Shown: in pieces, positions 10,767 to 23,100 of the stretch
How positions within the stretch are numbered: the first letter of the stretch is position 1
How the letters are laid out: each line of letters opens with the position of its first letter
From: Prostheceraeus crozeri
Lineage: Eukaryota; Platyhelminthes; Polycladida; Euryleptidae
Direction: 5' to 3'
Assembly (NCBI GenBank): GCA_907163375.1
Contig: CAJQUW010011498.1
Span: forward strand, 124,001 to 188,000
DNA length: 64,000 bases
Made by a program: the position numbers and the translations under genes
The notes under the pieces: generated by a model
Seen by the model: the letters and a program-made list of their open reading frames with translations, nothing else
Databases searched by the model: none
Told to the model about the DNA's origin: nothing

Positions 10767-10870
10767 CAAACATGTATTTAAAAAAATGAACAGAAAGCAA
10801 ATATCAGTCGACAAACAAAAACGACATGTCATCAGAGAGGCCTCGTTTGTTGAACGCGTCCTCTGCAGCC

Positions 10871-11143
10871 TCAGGTCTTTTTCTCCTTGTCTTCAGGTCC
10901 GTCGAATCGTGGAAGTCGAGGATGAGTCGCAGGAGACAGTTCTTCAGCAAGAGCAAATGTGAGGGGAGACCAGCCATTCATAGACTTGCTTATTTGTCGA
11001 TAATCACGTTCAGCTTTGGCTGCAGCCAGCATTAAGTTCTCTTGAAATTCTTTGTCTGACTGCTTATCCAAGGATTCACGAAGGTTTGAAAGAAATTTCT
11101 CAGAACTTTGTAGGACATCTGGCACTGGTTTGTCACCGCTCAT
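10871..11143 (-). CDS. Small conserved-looking protein, 90 residues, function unknown
   Basis: The ATG at 11143 opens a 90-codon frame starting MSGDKPVPDVLQSSEKFL and ending LPRFDGPEDKEKKT, then TGA. Ten bases upstream of the ATG the minus strand reads CCGTTTCAG|GTGTG, a good 3' splice site (AG at 11153-11152). The start codon therefore sits near the 5' end of a final exon of about 0.4 kb, after an intron in the 5' leader. An AATAAA follows 105 bases past the stop. Residues about 10-50 look helical and charged (SNLRESLDKQSDKEFQENLM, AAAKAERDYRQISKS), as in a short coiled coil; the tail is Pro-rich. No signal peptide or membrane segment is visible. I do not recognise the family. A longer frame through the acceptor (to 11167) is less likely than this ATG. 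Confidence 0.65.
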   Translation of the reverse strand: MSGDKPVPDVLQSSEKFLSNLRESLDKQSDKEFQENLMLAAAKAERDYRQISKSMNGWSPLTFALAEELSPATHPRLPRFDGPEDKEKKT

Positions 11144-11153
11144 TTTCACACCT

Positions 11154-12271
11154 GAAACGGGATTCACATGTCAGAGCTTCAAATATACGCAGAGAAAAAA
11201 CGTTCTTTGATCAGGAGCTGAAATGTTGATGTAGCTACCGATGTCGTTTGGTGAAGTTTAAAAAGAGATCGAACTGGAGGTTGAAAACTGGTATATTGAG
11301 AACATAAGGTGTAGGGGAGGGTGAACGCACCAGCCGTTTCTGCGAAACTAGAAATAGTAGAAACCTCATGCTGTTTATTGTACAAAATAACCATGATTCC
11401 TCTGAAAATTTCAACTGTTTATGATCTCCATGATTATTTACACAGGATTTCCCAAAATTTCAATGAAAAAGTAAATTTTCAGAAAATTGGAACTTTTGTC
11501 TCAATGTAGCCAAAAAACTTGCGCTTTTGTCATTAAACAACATTTTTTTCAAGTAAGGGAGGCAGGACTAAAATGGGCAGCGGACTAGCATCGGAAAGTT
11601 GAGCTCTTCGGCTTCTAGCAAGGAAGTGCGCTCACACACTAAGAAGATAACGATAAAAATGCATAAATTTGATCACTGAAGTAATGACAATGAAATCAGG
11701 CGCTTATTTGGCCAATCCTTTCCTTCTGTGTAGATTGATTGCTTGAGGCAAACGAAAACTGTCCCGTCATTGTAATTTCATGCAGATTGACGATCTAGCT
11801 TCCATTTAGTCCCTTGATTGATAGGTTCCGTGAAATGTGAGTCTAAGTAAAGTTCCCATATAGCCCCACTCCTAAAATATCACGGGTAAAATGGACAATG
11901 CATTTTTATCATCACTATCATTATTTCTCGCATGCTTTTTCCAGACAAATAGCCAGAATCTATTAGAGATTTATAGAAAGACATTAATGGAACTGTGAAT
12001 TAATACAAAAAGTTTTTAAGAATTTGATGGACAGAGAATAGATTCAGACGAAGCGCCAAACAATGCAGCTTGTCAGAAACAGATAGGCCTATCTCGTTAT
12101 ATCAAATTTTAAAGAAAGTCAGATAGCAAACTAAATGGCATAAATCCCTCGTTCTAAGCTCTGACAACGAACACTGAACTTGCTTCTCAGATTGGCATCA
12201 GTTTAGTTCGCAGTTACGACGATCTGAAGTGTCTGTTGACTGCTAATTGCATCCTAGCAATTGATTATTAT
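11154..12271. other. Probable 5' intron and leader region of the minus-strand gene; no exon recognised
   Basis: The upstream non-coding exon of the 10871-11143 gene should lie in or beyond this stretch, but I cannot locate it. Open frames at 11179-11394 (minus) and 11321-11509 (plus) overlap each other and show no domain. Nothing else stands out. Confidence 0.4.
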
Positions 12272-12545
12272 TCAGCTTCAAGACTTTTCACAGGCAAGTA
12301 AAGAGAGTTTCTGACTCGGATCTAATTTATTGGTCGAAAATAAAAGGATATAAAGTTATACGTCAAATGGCCATGACCGTTAAGAAGGCGCTGGACGCCG
12401 AAGGCCCGTCACGCTGTGCGACGTATAACTTTATATCCTTTTATTTTCGACCAATAAATTAGATCCGAGTCAGAAACTCTCTTTACTTGCCTGTGAAATG
12501 CATCGCCTGACTCGCAAACTGGTCAACTATGTCAGCTTCAAGACT
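12272..12545. mobile_element. Hairpin element with perfect 79-bp arms and 14-bp flanking direct repeat
   Basis: The arms at 12286-12364 and 12420-12498 are perfect reverse complements over 79 bp, with a 55-bp spacer that is GC-richer than its surroundings (GGACGCCGAAGGCCCGTC). The sequence TCAGCTTCAAGACT occurs directly before the left arm (12272-12285) and again at 12532-12545, like a target-site duplication. The right copy is offset by 33 bp from the arm end, so either the element has a 33-bp tail or one flank was altered. Perfect arms indicate a young element or gene conversion between the arms. It has no coding capacity. Confidence 0.75.
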
Positions 12546-13873
12546 GAGTGTGTGTTGCTTGCAAACTTGTACATGCATGTCATCGGTGGCGATTAACAAT
12601 AAATCACTCATGATCGGTCTATGAGTGACCCTTAAGAACAAGGTGTTCAACTAAACACAAACCGCTGGGTTTTTTTGCATGCTTGACAGGTATCAAAAAC
12701 GAACTGAACATGACCGATAAACTTTGGCCTTCCGAGCAGGGGGGTCATTTTGATGCAGGTGTTAGTGTAGGGTTTCGACCGATCCGGATCACAGCATTTA
12801 TTTGCGGATCGGATCCTACCCCTGATCGGATACTCTGATCCGGTAAAAAGCTGAAATATGATCAGCAGCATGCAAGAACTGATCAAGGTCGTATAGGCTG
12901 CTTAATGTATAAGATATTCTTTCTAGAACTGAACACGCTTCATTGGTGCTAATTGGGTAATTAGGGAAACAGCTTTTGCTTCTCTAAATCCATGGTCTTC
13001 TGGTTGGCTCAGATCACGTACACACATGTAGTGCCTATCAGCTTAAAGCTACTCGTATCGATGGCCCATCAGCGCGTCATTTTGTTATGGAGAAAAAAAA
13101 TGAAACTCATTGATGTATACCGGTACGACGCTAGAAAGTAGCATTCGTCATTTGAAACTATAGCTGTATTAATGTTGTTTAATGACTTTGCACGTCATCA
13201 TCTATCAAAAAGGCCGATGATGAACTATGTAAGATAAAGATAGTAGACCAGTGAAAAGTCTTTATTACCAAGAAAGTCTTTATTCAAGCTTAAAATAAAA
13301 AGTATAACCGAAAGTTTTGTTCGGTTCCGAGCTATTTCTTGACCAACGACCAATTTCTTGAATGGCAACCAACGGGTAAAGCTACCGGGTGATCGTGAAG
13401 CAGCGGCTGTTCTAAAAGAAGAATCTGTTAGTCTGGAATTTTGGTAAAAAGAGTCGATTGAATATTGAGTTCAACTTTTGACTTAATGACCGCACTTTTC
13501 AAATAGGCTTTATGTCTTCACTGCAATTCGTTTTCCACTCTTTAACCAAAATAAAGCTTACAACAATGCCAGCTATCGGCACATCAAATAGGATCCACCT
13601 TGTTTGTGATACACAAACGCTGTGGAAAATGAAAATGTGTTAAATGTTTACTACTCAACAGTCATCAATTTACTTACAAATGGTACATGGAACCTAAAGC
13701 ATTCGATCATGTAATCAACAATTAGATGTCTAGAAAGATTCTTAAAGCGATTACACTTAACTAATGTAATTGATATCCTCATCAAGGACGGTAAGTGCGC
13801 AAAACAATGAAATTTCTCACCCTGGCCTAGATACAAAATTCATCCGAGCCGGGCCAGCCCTGGGGATGTGCCG
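12546..13873. other. Intergenic, no gene recognised
   Basis: The stretch contains a GATCCGG/GATCGG-rich patch at about 12777-12845, in which short copies occur in both orientations. Short open frames at 12647-12886, 13651-13836 and 13770-14033 show no domains. I find no gene here. Confidence 0.5.
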
Positions 13874-14004
13874 TTTGTTCGTAACCAGCGTGCCCACTAA
13901 TGTAGTGCGTTGCTGCAAAAGTTCTTCTGCCAATTCTTTCTTTTCTCAGAATCTGTCTTTTACAGCGACGTACTACATTAGTGGGCACGATGGTTACGAA
14001 CAAA
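13874..14004. repeat. Palindrome abutting the left edge of the 28-bp array
   Basis: The left arm 13874-13915 (TTTGTTCGTAACCAGCGTGC ... GTTGCTG) and right arm 13963-14004 (CAGCGACGTACTACATTAGT ... ACGAACAAA) pair almost perfectly around a pyrimidine-rich 47-bp spacer. The last base of the right arm is followed at once by the first satellite unit (GCCCGACCC at 14004-14012). Such a junction suggests that the array grew from, or inserted at, the edge of a hairpin-bearing element. Confidence 0.85.
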
Positions 14005-14129
14005 GCCCGACCCTCTTCCAGATGTTTTTCTAGCCCGACTCTCTTCCAGCTGTTTTTCTAGCCCGACCCTCTTCCATCTGTTTTTCTAGCCCGGCCCTCT
14101 TCCAATTGTTTTTCTAGCCCGACCCTCTT

Positions 14130-17100
14130 CCAGCTGTTCTTCTAGCACGGCCCTCTTCCAGCTGTTTTTCTAGCCCGACCCTCTTCCAGCTGTTCTTCTA
14201 GCACGGCCCTCTTCCAGCTGTTCTTCTAGCACGGCCCTCTTCCAATTGTTTTTCTAGCCCGACCCTCTTCCAGCTGTTTTTCTAGCACGGCCCTCTTCCA
14301 GCTGTTCTTCTAGCACGGCCCTCTTCCAATTGTTTTTCTAGCCCGACCCTCTTCCAGCTGTTTTTCTAGCACGGCCCTCTTCCAGCTGTTTTTCTAGCAC
14401 GGCCCTCTTCCAGCTGTTTTTCTAGCACGGCCCTCTTCCAATTGTTTTTCTAGCCCGACCCTCTTCCAGCTGTTCTTCTAGCACGGCCCTCTTCCAGCTG
14501 TTTTTCTAGCCCGACCCTCTTCCAGCTGTTCTTCTAGCACGGCCCTCTTCCAGCTGTTTTTCTAGCACGGCCCTCTTCCAGCTGTTTTTCTAGCCCGACC
14601 CTCTTCCAGCTGTTTTTCTAGCACGGCCCTCTTCCAGCTGATCTTCTAGCACGGCCCTCTTCCAGCTGTTCTTCTAGCACGGCCCTCTTCCAGCTGTTCT
14701 TCTAGCACGGCCCTCTTCCAGCTGTTCTTCTAGCACGGCCCTCTTCCAGCTGTTCTTCTAGCACGGCCCTCTTCCAGCTGTTTTTCTAGCACGGCCCTCT
14801 TCCAGCTGTTTTTCTAGCACGGCCCTCTTCCAGCTGTTTTTCTAGCCCGACCCTCTTCCAGCTGTTCTTCTAGCACGGCCCTCTTCCAGCTGTTTTTCTA
14901 GCCCGACCCTCTTCCAGCTGTTTTTCTAGCCCGACCCTCTTCCAGCTGTTTTTCTAGCCCGACCCTCTTCTAGCTGTTTTTCTAGCCCGACCCTCTTCCA
15001 GCTGTTTTTCTAGCCCGACCCTCTTCTAGCTGTTTTTCTAGCCCGACCCTCTTCCAGCTGTTCTTCTAGCACGGCCCTCTTCCAGCTGTTTTTCTAGCCC
15101 GACCCTCTTCCAGCTGTTTTTCTAGCACGACCCTCTTCCAGCTGTTTTTCTAGCACGGCCCTCTTCCAGCTGATCTTCTAGCACGGCCCTCTTCCAGCTG
15201 ATCTTCTAGCACGGCCCTCTTCCAGCTGATCTTCTAGCACGGCCCTCTTCCAGCTGTTTTTCTAGCCCGACCCTCTTCCAGCTGATCTTCTAGCACGGCC
15301 CTCTTCCAGCTGTTCTTCTAGCACGGCCCTCTTCCAGCTGTTTTTCTAGCCCGACCCTCTTCCAGCTGTTCTTCTAGCACGGCCCTCTTCCAGCTGATCT
15401 TCTAGCACGGCCCTCTTCCAGCTGTTCTTCTAGCACGGCCCTCTTCCAGCTGTTCTTCTAGCACGGCCCTCTTCCAGCTGTTCTTCTAGCACGGCCCTCT
15501 TCCAATTGTTTTTCTAGCCCGACCCTCTTCCAGCTGTTCTTCTAGCACGGCCCTCTTCCAGCTGTTCTTCTAGCACGGCCCTCTTCCAGCTGTTTTTCTA
15601 GCACGGCCCTCTTCCAGCTGTTTTTCTAGCCCGACCCTCTTCCAGCTGTTTTTCTAGCACGGCCCTCTTCCAGCTGATCTTCTAGCACGGCCCTCTTCCA
15701 GCTGTTCTTCTAGCACGGCCCTCTTCCAGCTGTTCTTCTAGCACGGCCCTCTTCCAGCTGTTCTTCTAGCACGGCCCTCTTCCAGCTGTTCTTCTAGCAC
15801 GGCCCTCTTCCAGCTGTTCTTCTAGCACGGCCCTCTTCCAGCTGTTTTTCTAGCACGGCCCTCTTCCAGCTGTTTTTCTAGCACGGCCCTCTTCCAGCTG
15901 TTTTTCTAGCCCGACCCTCTTCCAGCTGTTCTTCTAGCACGGCCCTCTTCCAGCTGTTTTTCTAGCCCGACCCTCTTCCAGCTGTTCTTCTAGCACGGCC
16001 CTCTTCCAGCTGTTTTTCTAGCACGGCCCTCTTCCAGCTGTTTTTCTAGCACGGCCCTCTTCCAGCTGTTCTTCTAGCACGGCCCTCTTCCAGCTGTTCT
16101 TCTAGCACGGCCCTCTTCCAGCTGATCTTCTAGCCCGACCCTCTTCCAGCTGTTTTTCTAGCACGGCCCTCTTCCAGCTGTTCTTCTAGCACGGCCCTCT
16201 TCCAGCTGTTTTTCTAGCCCGACCCTCTTCCAGCTGTTTTTCTAGCACGGCCCTCTTCCAGCTGTTCTTCTAGCACGGCCCTCTTCCAGCTGATCTTCTA
16301 GCACGGCCCTCTTCCAGCTGTTCTTCTAGCACGGCCCTCTTCCAGCTGTTTTTCTAGCACGGCCCTCTTCCAGCTGTTCTTCTAGCACGGCCCTCTTCCA
16401 GCTGATCTTCTAGCACGGCCCTCTTCCAGCTGATCTTCTAGCACGGCCCTCTTCCAGCTGTTTTTCTAGCCCGACCCTCTTCCAGCTGTTCTTCTAGCAC
16501 GGCCCTCTTCCAGCTGATCTTCTAGCACGGCCCTCTTCCAGCTGTTCTTCTAGCACGGCCCTCTTCCAGCTGTTTTTCTAGCCCGACCCTCTTCCAGCTG
16601 TTTTTCTAGCCCGACCCTCTTCCAGCTGTTTTTCTAGCCCGACCCTCTTCCAGCTGTTTTTTCTAGCACGGCCCTCTTCCAGCTGTTCTTCTAGCCCGGC
16701 CCTCTTCCAGCTGTTCTTCTAGCACGGCCCTCTTCCAGCTGTTCTTCTAGCACGGCCCTCTTCCAGCTGATCTTCTAGCACGGCCCTCTTCCAGCTGTTC
16801 TTCTAGCACGGCCCTCTTCCAGCTGATCTTCTAGCACGGCCCTCTTCCAGCTGTTTTTCTAGCACGGCCCTCTTCCAGCTGTTTTTCTAGCCCGGCCCTC
16901 TTCCATCTGTTTTTCTAGCACGGCCCTCTTCCAGCTGTTTTTCTAGCCCGACCGTCTTCCAGCTGATCTTCTAGCACGGCCCTCTTCCAGCTGATCTTCT
17001 AGCACGGCCCTCTTCCAGCTGTTCTTCTAGCACGGCCCTCTTCCAGCTGTTCTTCTAGCACGGCCCTCTTCCAGCTGATCTTCTAGCACGGCCCTCTTCC

Positions 17101-20100
17101 AGCTGTTTTTCTAGCCCGACCCTCTTCCAGCTGTTCTTCTAGCACGGCCCTCTTCCAGCTGTTTTTCTAGCACGGCCCTCTTCAAGCTGTTTTTCTAGCA
17201 CGGCCCTCTTCCAGCTGTTTTTCTAGCACGGCCCTCTTCCAGCTGTTTTTCTAGCACGGCCCTCTTCAAGCTGTTTTTCTAGCACGGCCTTCTTCCAGCT
17301 GATCTTCTAGCCCGGCCCTCTTCCAGCTGTTCTTCTAGCACGGCCCTCTTCCAGCTGTTCTTCTAGCACGGCCCTCTTCAAGCTGTTTTTCTAGCACGGC
17401 CCTCTTCAAGCTGTTCTTCTAGCACGGCCCTCTTCCAGCTGTTCTTCTAGCACGGCCCTCTTCCAGCTGTTTTTCTAGCACGGCCCTCTTCAAGCTGTTC
17501 TTCTAGCACGGCCCTCTTCCAGCTGTTTTTCTAGCACGGCCCTCTTCAAGCTGTTTTTCTAGCACGGCCCTCTTCCAGCTGTTTTTCTAGCACGGCCCTC
17601 TTCAAGCTGTTTTTCTAGCACGACCCTCTTCCAGCTGTTCTTCTAGCACGGCCCTCTTCCAGCTGTTCTTCTAGCACGGCCCTCTTCCAGCTGTTCTTCT
17701 AGCACGGCCCTCTTCCAGCTGTTTTTCTAGCACGGCCCTCTTCCAGCTGTTCTTCTAGCACGGCCCTCTTCCAGCTGTTCTTCTAGCACGGCCCTCTTCC
17801 AGCTGTTCTTCTAGCACGACCCTCTTCCAGCTGTTCTTCTAGCACGGCCCTCTTCCAGCTGTTCTTCTAGCACGGCCCTCTTCCAGCTGTTCTTCTAGCA
17901 CGGCCCTCTTCCAGCTGTTTTTCTAGCCCGACCCTCTTCCAGCTGTTTTTCTAGCACGGCCCTCTTCCAGCTGTTTTTCTAGCACGGCCCTCTTCCAGCT
18001 GTTCTTCTAGCACGGCCCTCTTCCAGCTGTTCTTCTAGCACGGCCCTCTTCCAGCTGTTCTTCTAGCACGGCCCTCTTCCAGCTGATCTTCTAGCACGGC
18101 CCTCTTCCAGCTGTTCTTCTAGCACGGCCCTCTTCCAGCTGTTCTTCTAGCCCGACCCTCTTCCAGCTGATCTTCTAGCACGGCCCTCTTCCAGCTGTTT
18201 TTCTAGCACGGCCCTCTTCCAGCTGTTCTTCTAGCACGGCCCTCTTCCAGCTGATCTTCTAGCACGGCCCTCTTCAAGCTGTTCTTCTAGCACGGCCCTC
18301 TTCCAGCTGTTTTTCTAGCCCGACCCTCTTCCAGCTGTTTTTCTAGCACGGCCCTCTTCAAGCTGTTTTTCTAGCACGGCCCTCTTCCAGCTGATCTTCT
18401 CGCACGGCCCTCTTCCAGCTGTTCTTCTAGCACGGCCCTCTTCCAGCTGTTCTTCTAGCACGGCCCTCTTCCAGCTGTTCTTCTAGCACGGCCCTCTTCC
18501 AGCTGTTCTTCTAGCACGGCCCTCTTCCAGCTGATCTTCTAGCACGGCCCTCTTCCAGCTGTTCTTCTAGCACGGCCCTCTTCCAGCTGATCTTCTAGCA
18601 CGGCCCTCTTCCAGCTGATCTTCTAGCACGGCCCTCTTCCAGCTGATCTTCTAGCACGGCCCTCTTCCAGCTGATCTTCTAGCACGGCCCTCTTCCAGCT
18701 GTTTTTTCTAGCACGGCCCTCTTCCAGCTGTTCTTCTAGCCCGACCCTCTTCCAGCTGATCTTCTAGCACGGCCCTCTTCCAGCTGATCTTCTAGCACGG
18801 CCCTCTTCCAGCTGTTTTTTCTAGCACGGCCCTCTTCCATCTGTTCTTCTAGCACGGCCCTCTTCCATCTGTTCTTCTAGCACGGCCCTCTTCCAGCTGT
18901 TCTTCTAGCACGGCCCTCTTCCAGCTGTTCTTCTAGCACGGCCCTCTTCCAGCTGTTCTTCTAGCCCGACCCTCTTCCTGCTGTTCTTCTAGCACGGCCC
19001 TCTTCCAGCTGTTCTTCTAGCACGGCCCTCTTCCAGCTGATCTTCTAGCACGGCCCTCTTCCAGCTGATCTTCTAGCACGGCCCTCTTCAAGCTGTTTTT
19101 CTAGACCGGCCCTCTTCCAGCTGTTCTTCTAGCACGACCCTCTTCCAGCTGTTTTTCTAGCACGGCCCTCTTCCAGCTGTTTTTCTAGCACGGCCCTCTT
19201 CCAGCTGTTCTTCTAGCACGGCCCTCTTCCAGCTGATCTTCTAGCCCGACCCTCTTCCAGCTGTTCTTCTAGCACGACCCTCTTCCAGCTGTTTTTCTAG
19301 CCCGACCCTCTTCCAGCTGTTTTTCTAGCCCGACCCTCTTCCAGCTGTTTTTCTAGCACGGCCCTCTTCCAGCTGTTTTTCTAGACCGGCCCTCTTCCAG
19401 CTGTTTTTCTAGCCCGACCCTCTTCCAGCTGTTTTTCTAGCCCGGCCCTCTTCCAGCTGTTCTTCTAGCCCGACCCTCTTCCAGCTGTTCTTCTAGCACG
19501 GCCCTCTTCCAGCTGATCTTCTAGCACGGCCATCTTCCAGCTGTTTTTTCTAGCACGGCCCTCTTCCAGCTGTTCTTCTAGCACGGCCCTCTTCCAGCTG
19601 TTCTTCTAGCACGGCCCTCTTCCAGCTGATCTTCTAGCACGGCCCTCTTCAAGCTGTTTTTCTAGCACGGCCCTCTTCCAGCTGATCTTCTAGCACGGCC
19701 CTCTTCCAGCTGATCTTCTAGCCCGACCCTCTTCCAGCTGTTCTTCTAGCACGGCCCTCTTCCAGCTGATCTTCTAGCACGGCCCTCTTCCAGCTGATCT
19801 TCTAGCCCGACCCTCTTCCAGCTGTTCTTCTAGCACGACCCTCTTCCAGCTGATCTTCTAGCACGGCCCTCTTCCTGCTGTTCTTCTAGCACGGCCCTCT
19901 TCCAGCTGTTCTTCTAGCACGGCCCTCTTCCAGCTGTTCTTCTAGCACGGCCCTCTTCCAGCTGATCTTCTAGCCCGACCATCTTCCAGCTGATCTTCTA
20001 GCCCGACCCTCTTCCAGCTGTTCTTCTAGCACGGCCCTCTTCCAGCTGTTTTTCTAGCACGGCCCTCTTCCAGCTGTTCTTCTAGCACGGCCCTCTTCCA

Positions 20101-23100
20101 GCTGATCTTCTAGCACGACCCTCTTCCAGCTGATCTTCTAGCACGGCCCTCTTCCAGCTGTTCTTCTAGCACGGCCCTCTTCCATCTGTTTTTCTAGCAC
20201 GGCCCTCTTCCAGCTGATCTTCTAGCACGGCCCTCTTCCAGCTGTTCTTCTAGCACGGCCCTCTTCCAGCTGTTCTTCTAGCACGGCCCTCTTCCAGCTG
20301 TTCTTCTAGGACGGCCCTCTTCCAGCTGTTCTTCTAGCACGGCCCTCTTCCAGCTGATCTTCTAGCACGGCCCTCTTCCAGCTGTTTTTCTAGCACGGCC
20401 CTCTTCCAGCTGTTCTTCTAGCCCGACCCTCTTCCAGCTGATCTTCTAGCACGGCCTTCTTCCAGCTGTTCTTCTAGCGCGGCCCTCTTCCAGCTGTTTT
20501 TCTAGCCCGACCCTCTTCCAGCTGTTCTTCTAGCACGGCCCTCTTCCAGCTGTTCTTCTAGCCCGGCCCTCTTCCAGCTGTTCTTCTAGCACGGCCCTCT
20601 TCCAGCTGTTTTTCTAGCCCGACCCTCTTCCAGCTGTTTTTCTAGCCCGACCCTCTTCCAGCTGTTTTTCTAGCCCGACCCTCTTCCAGCTGATCTTCTA
20701 GCACGGCCCTCTTCCAGCTGTTCTTCTAGCACGGCCCTCTTCCAGCTGTTCTTCTAGCACGGCCCTCTTCCAGCTGATCTTCTAGCACGGCCCTCTTCCA
20801 GCTGATCTTCTAGCACGACCCTCTTCCAGCTGTTCTTCTAGCACGGCCCTCTTCAAGCTGATCTTCTAGCACGGCCCTCTTCCAGCTGTTCTTCTAGCAC
20901 GGCCCTCTTCCAGCTGATCTTCTAGCACGGCCCTCTTCCAGCTGTTCTTCTAGCACGGCCCTCTTCCAGCTGTTTTTCTAGCACGGCCCTCTTCCAGCTG
21001 TTTTTCTAGCACGGCCCTCTTCCAGCTGTTCTTCTAGCCCGACCCTCTTCCAGCTGTTCTTCTAGCACGGCCCTCTTCAAGCTGTTTTTCTAGCACGGCC
21101 CTCTTCCAGCTGATCTTCTAGCACGGCCCTCTTCCAGCTGTTCTTCTAGCACGGCCCTCTTCCAGCTGTTCTTCTAGCACGGCCCTCTTCCAGCTGTTTT
21201 TCTAGCCCGACCCTCTTCCAGCTGTTCTTCTAGCACGGCCCTCTTCCAGCTGTTTTTCTAGCCCGACCCTCTTCCAGCTGTTCTTCTAGCACGGCCCTCT
21301 TCGAGCTGTTCTTCTAGCACGGCCCTCTTCCAGCTGTTCTTCTAGCACGGCCCTCTTCCAGCTGATCTTCTAGCACGGCCCTCTTCCTGCTGTTCTTCTA
21401 GCACGGCCCTCTTCAAGCTGATCTTCTAGCCCGACCCTCTTCCTGCTGTTCTTCTAGCCCGGCCCTCTTCCAGCTGTTTTTCTAGCCCGACCCTCTTCCA
21501 GCTGATCTTCTAGCCCGACCCTCTTCCTGCTGTTTTTCTAGCACGGCCCTCTTCCAGCTGTTCTTCTAACACGACCCTCTTCCAGCTGTTTTTCTAGCAC
21601 GGCCCTCTTCCAGCTGATCTTCTAGCACGGCCCTCTTCCAGCTGATCTTCTAGCACGGCCCTCTTCCAGCTGATCTTCTAGCACGGCCCTCTTCCAGCTG
21701 ATCTTCTAGCACGGCCCTCTTCAAGCTGTTTTTCTAGACCGGCCCTCTTCCAGCTGTTTTTCTAGCCCGACCATCTTCCAGCTGTTCTTCTAGCACGGCC
21801 CTCTTCCAGCTGTTTTTCTAGCACGGCCCTCTTCCAGCTGTTTTTCTAGCACGGCCCTCTTCCAGCTGTTCTTCTAGCACGACCCTCTTCCAGCTGTTCT
21901 TCTAGCACGGCCCTCTTCAAGCTGATCTTCTAGCACGGCCCTCTTCCAGCTGTTCTTCTACCACGGCCCTCTTCCAGCTGATCTTCTAGCACGGCCCTCT
22001 TCCAGCTGTTCTTCTAGCACGGCCCTCTTCCAGCTGTTTTTCTAGCACGGCCCTCTTCCAGCTGTTTTTCTAGCACGGCCCTCTTCCAGCTGTTCTTCTA
22101 GCCCGACCCTCTTCCAGCTGTTCTTCTAGCACGGCCCTCTTCAAGCTGTTTTTCTAGCACGGCCCTCTTCCAGCTGATCTTCTAGCACGGCCCTCTTCCA
22201 GCTGTTCTTCTAGCACGGCCCTCTTCCAGCTGTTCTTCTAGCACGGCCCTCTTCCAGCTGTTCTTCTAGCACGGCCCTCTTCCAGCTGTTTTTCTAGCCC
22301 GACCCTCTTCCAGCTGTTCTTCTAGCACGGCCCTCTTCCAGCTGTTTTTCTAGCCCGACCATCTTCCAGCTGTTCTTCTAGCACGGCCCTCTTCCAGCTG
22401 TTTTTCTAGCACGGCCCTCTTCCAGCTGTTTTTCTAGCCCGACCCTCTTCCAGCTGTTTTTCTAGCACGGCCCTCTTCCAGCTGATCTTCTAGCACGGCC
22501 CTCTTCCAGCTGTTCTTCTAGCACGGCCCTCTTCCAGCTGATCTTCTAGCACGGCCCTCTTCCAGCTGTTTTTCTAGCCCGACCCTCTTCCAGCTGTTCT
22601 TCTAGCCCGACCCTCTTCCAGCTGATCTTCTAGCCCGACCCTCTTCCAGCTGATCTTCTAGCACGGCCCTCTTCCAGCTGTTTTTCTAGCACGGCCCTCT
22701 TCCAGCTGTTCTTCTAGCACGGCCCTCTTCCAGCTGTTTTTCTAGCACGGCCCTCTTCCAGCTGATCTTCTAGCACGGCCCTCTTCCAGCTGTTCTTCTA
22801 GCACGGCCCTCTTCCAGCTGTTTTTCTAGCACGGCCCTCTTCCAGCTGTTTTTCTAGCCCGACCCTCTTCCAGCTGTTTTTCTAGCACGGCCCTCTTCCA
22901 GCTGTTCTTCTAGCACGGCCCTCTTCCAGCTGTTTTTCTAGCACGGCCCTCTTCCAGCTGTTTTTCTAGCCCGACCCTCTTCCAGCTGTTTTTCTAGCAC
23001 GGCCCTCTTCCAGCTGTTCTTCTAGCCCGGCCCTCTTCCAGCTGATCTTCTAGCCCGACCCTCTTCCAGCTGTTCTTCTAGCACGGCCCTCTTCCAGCTG

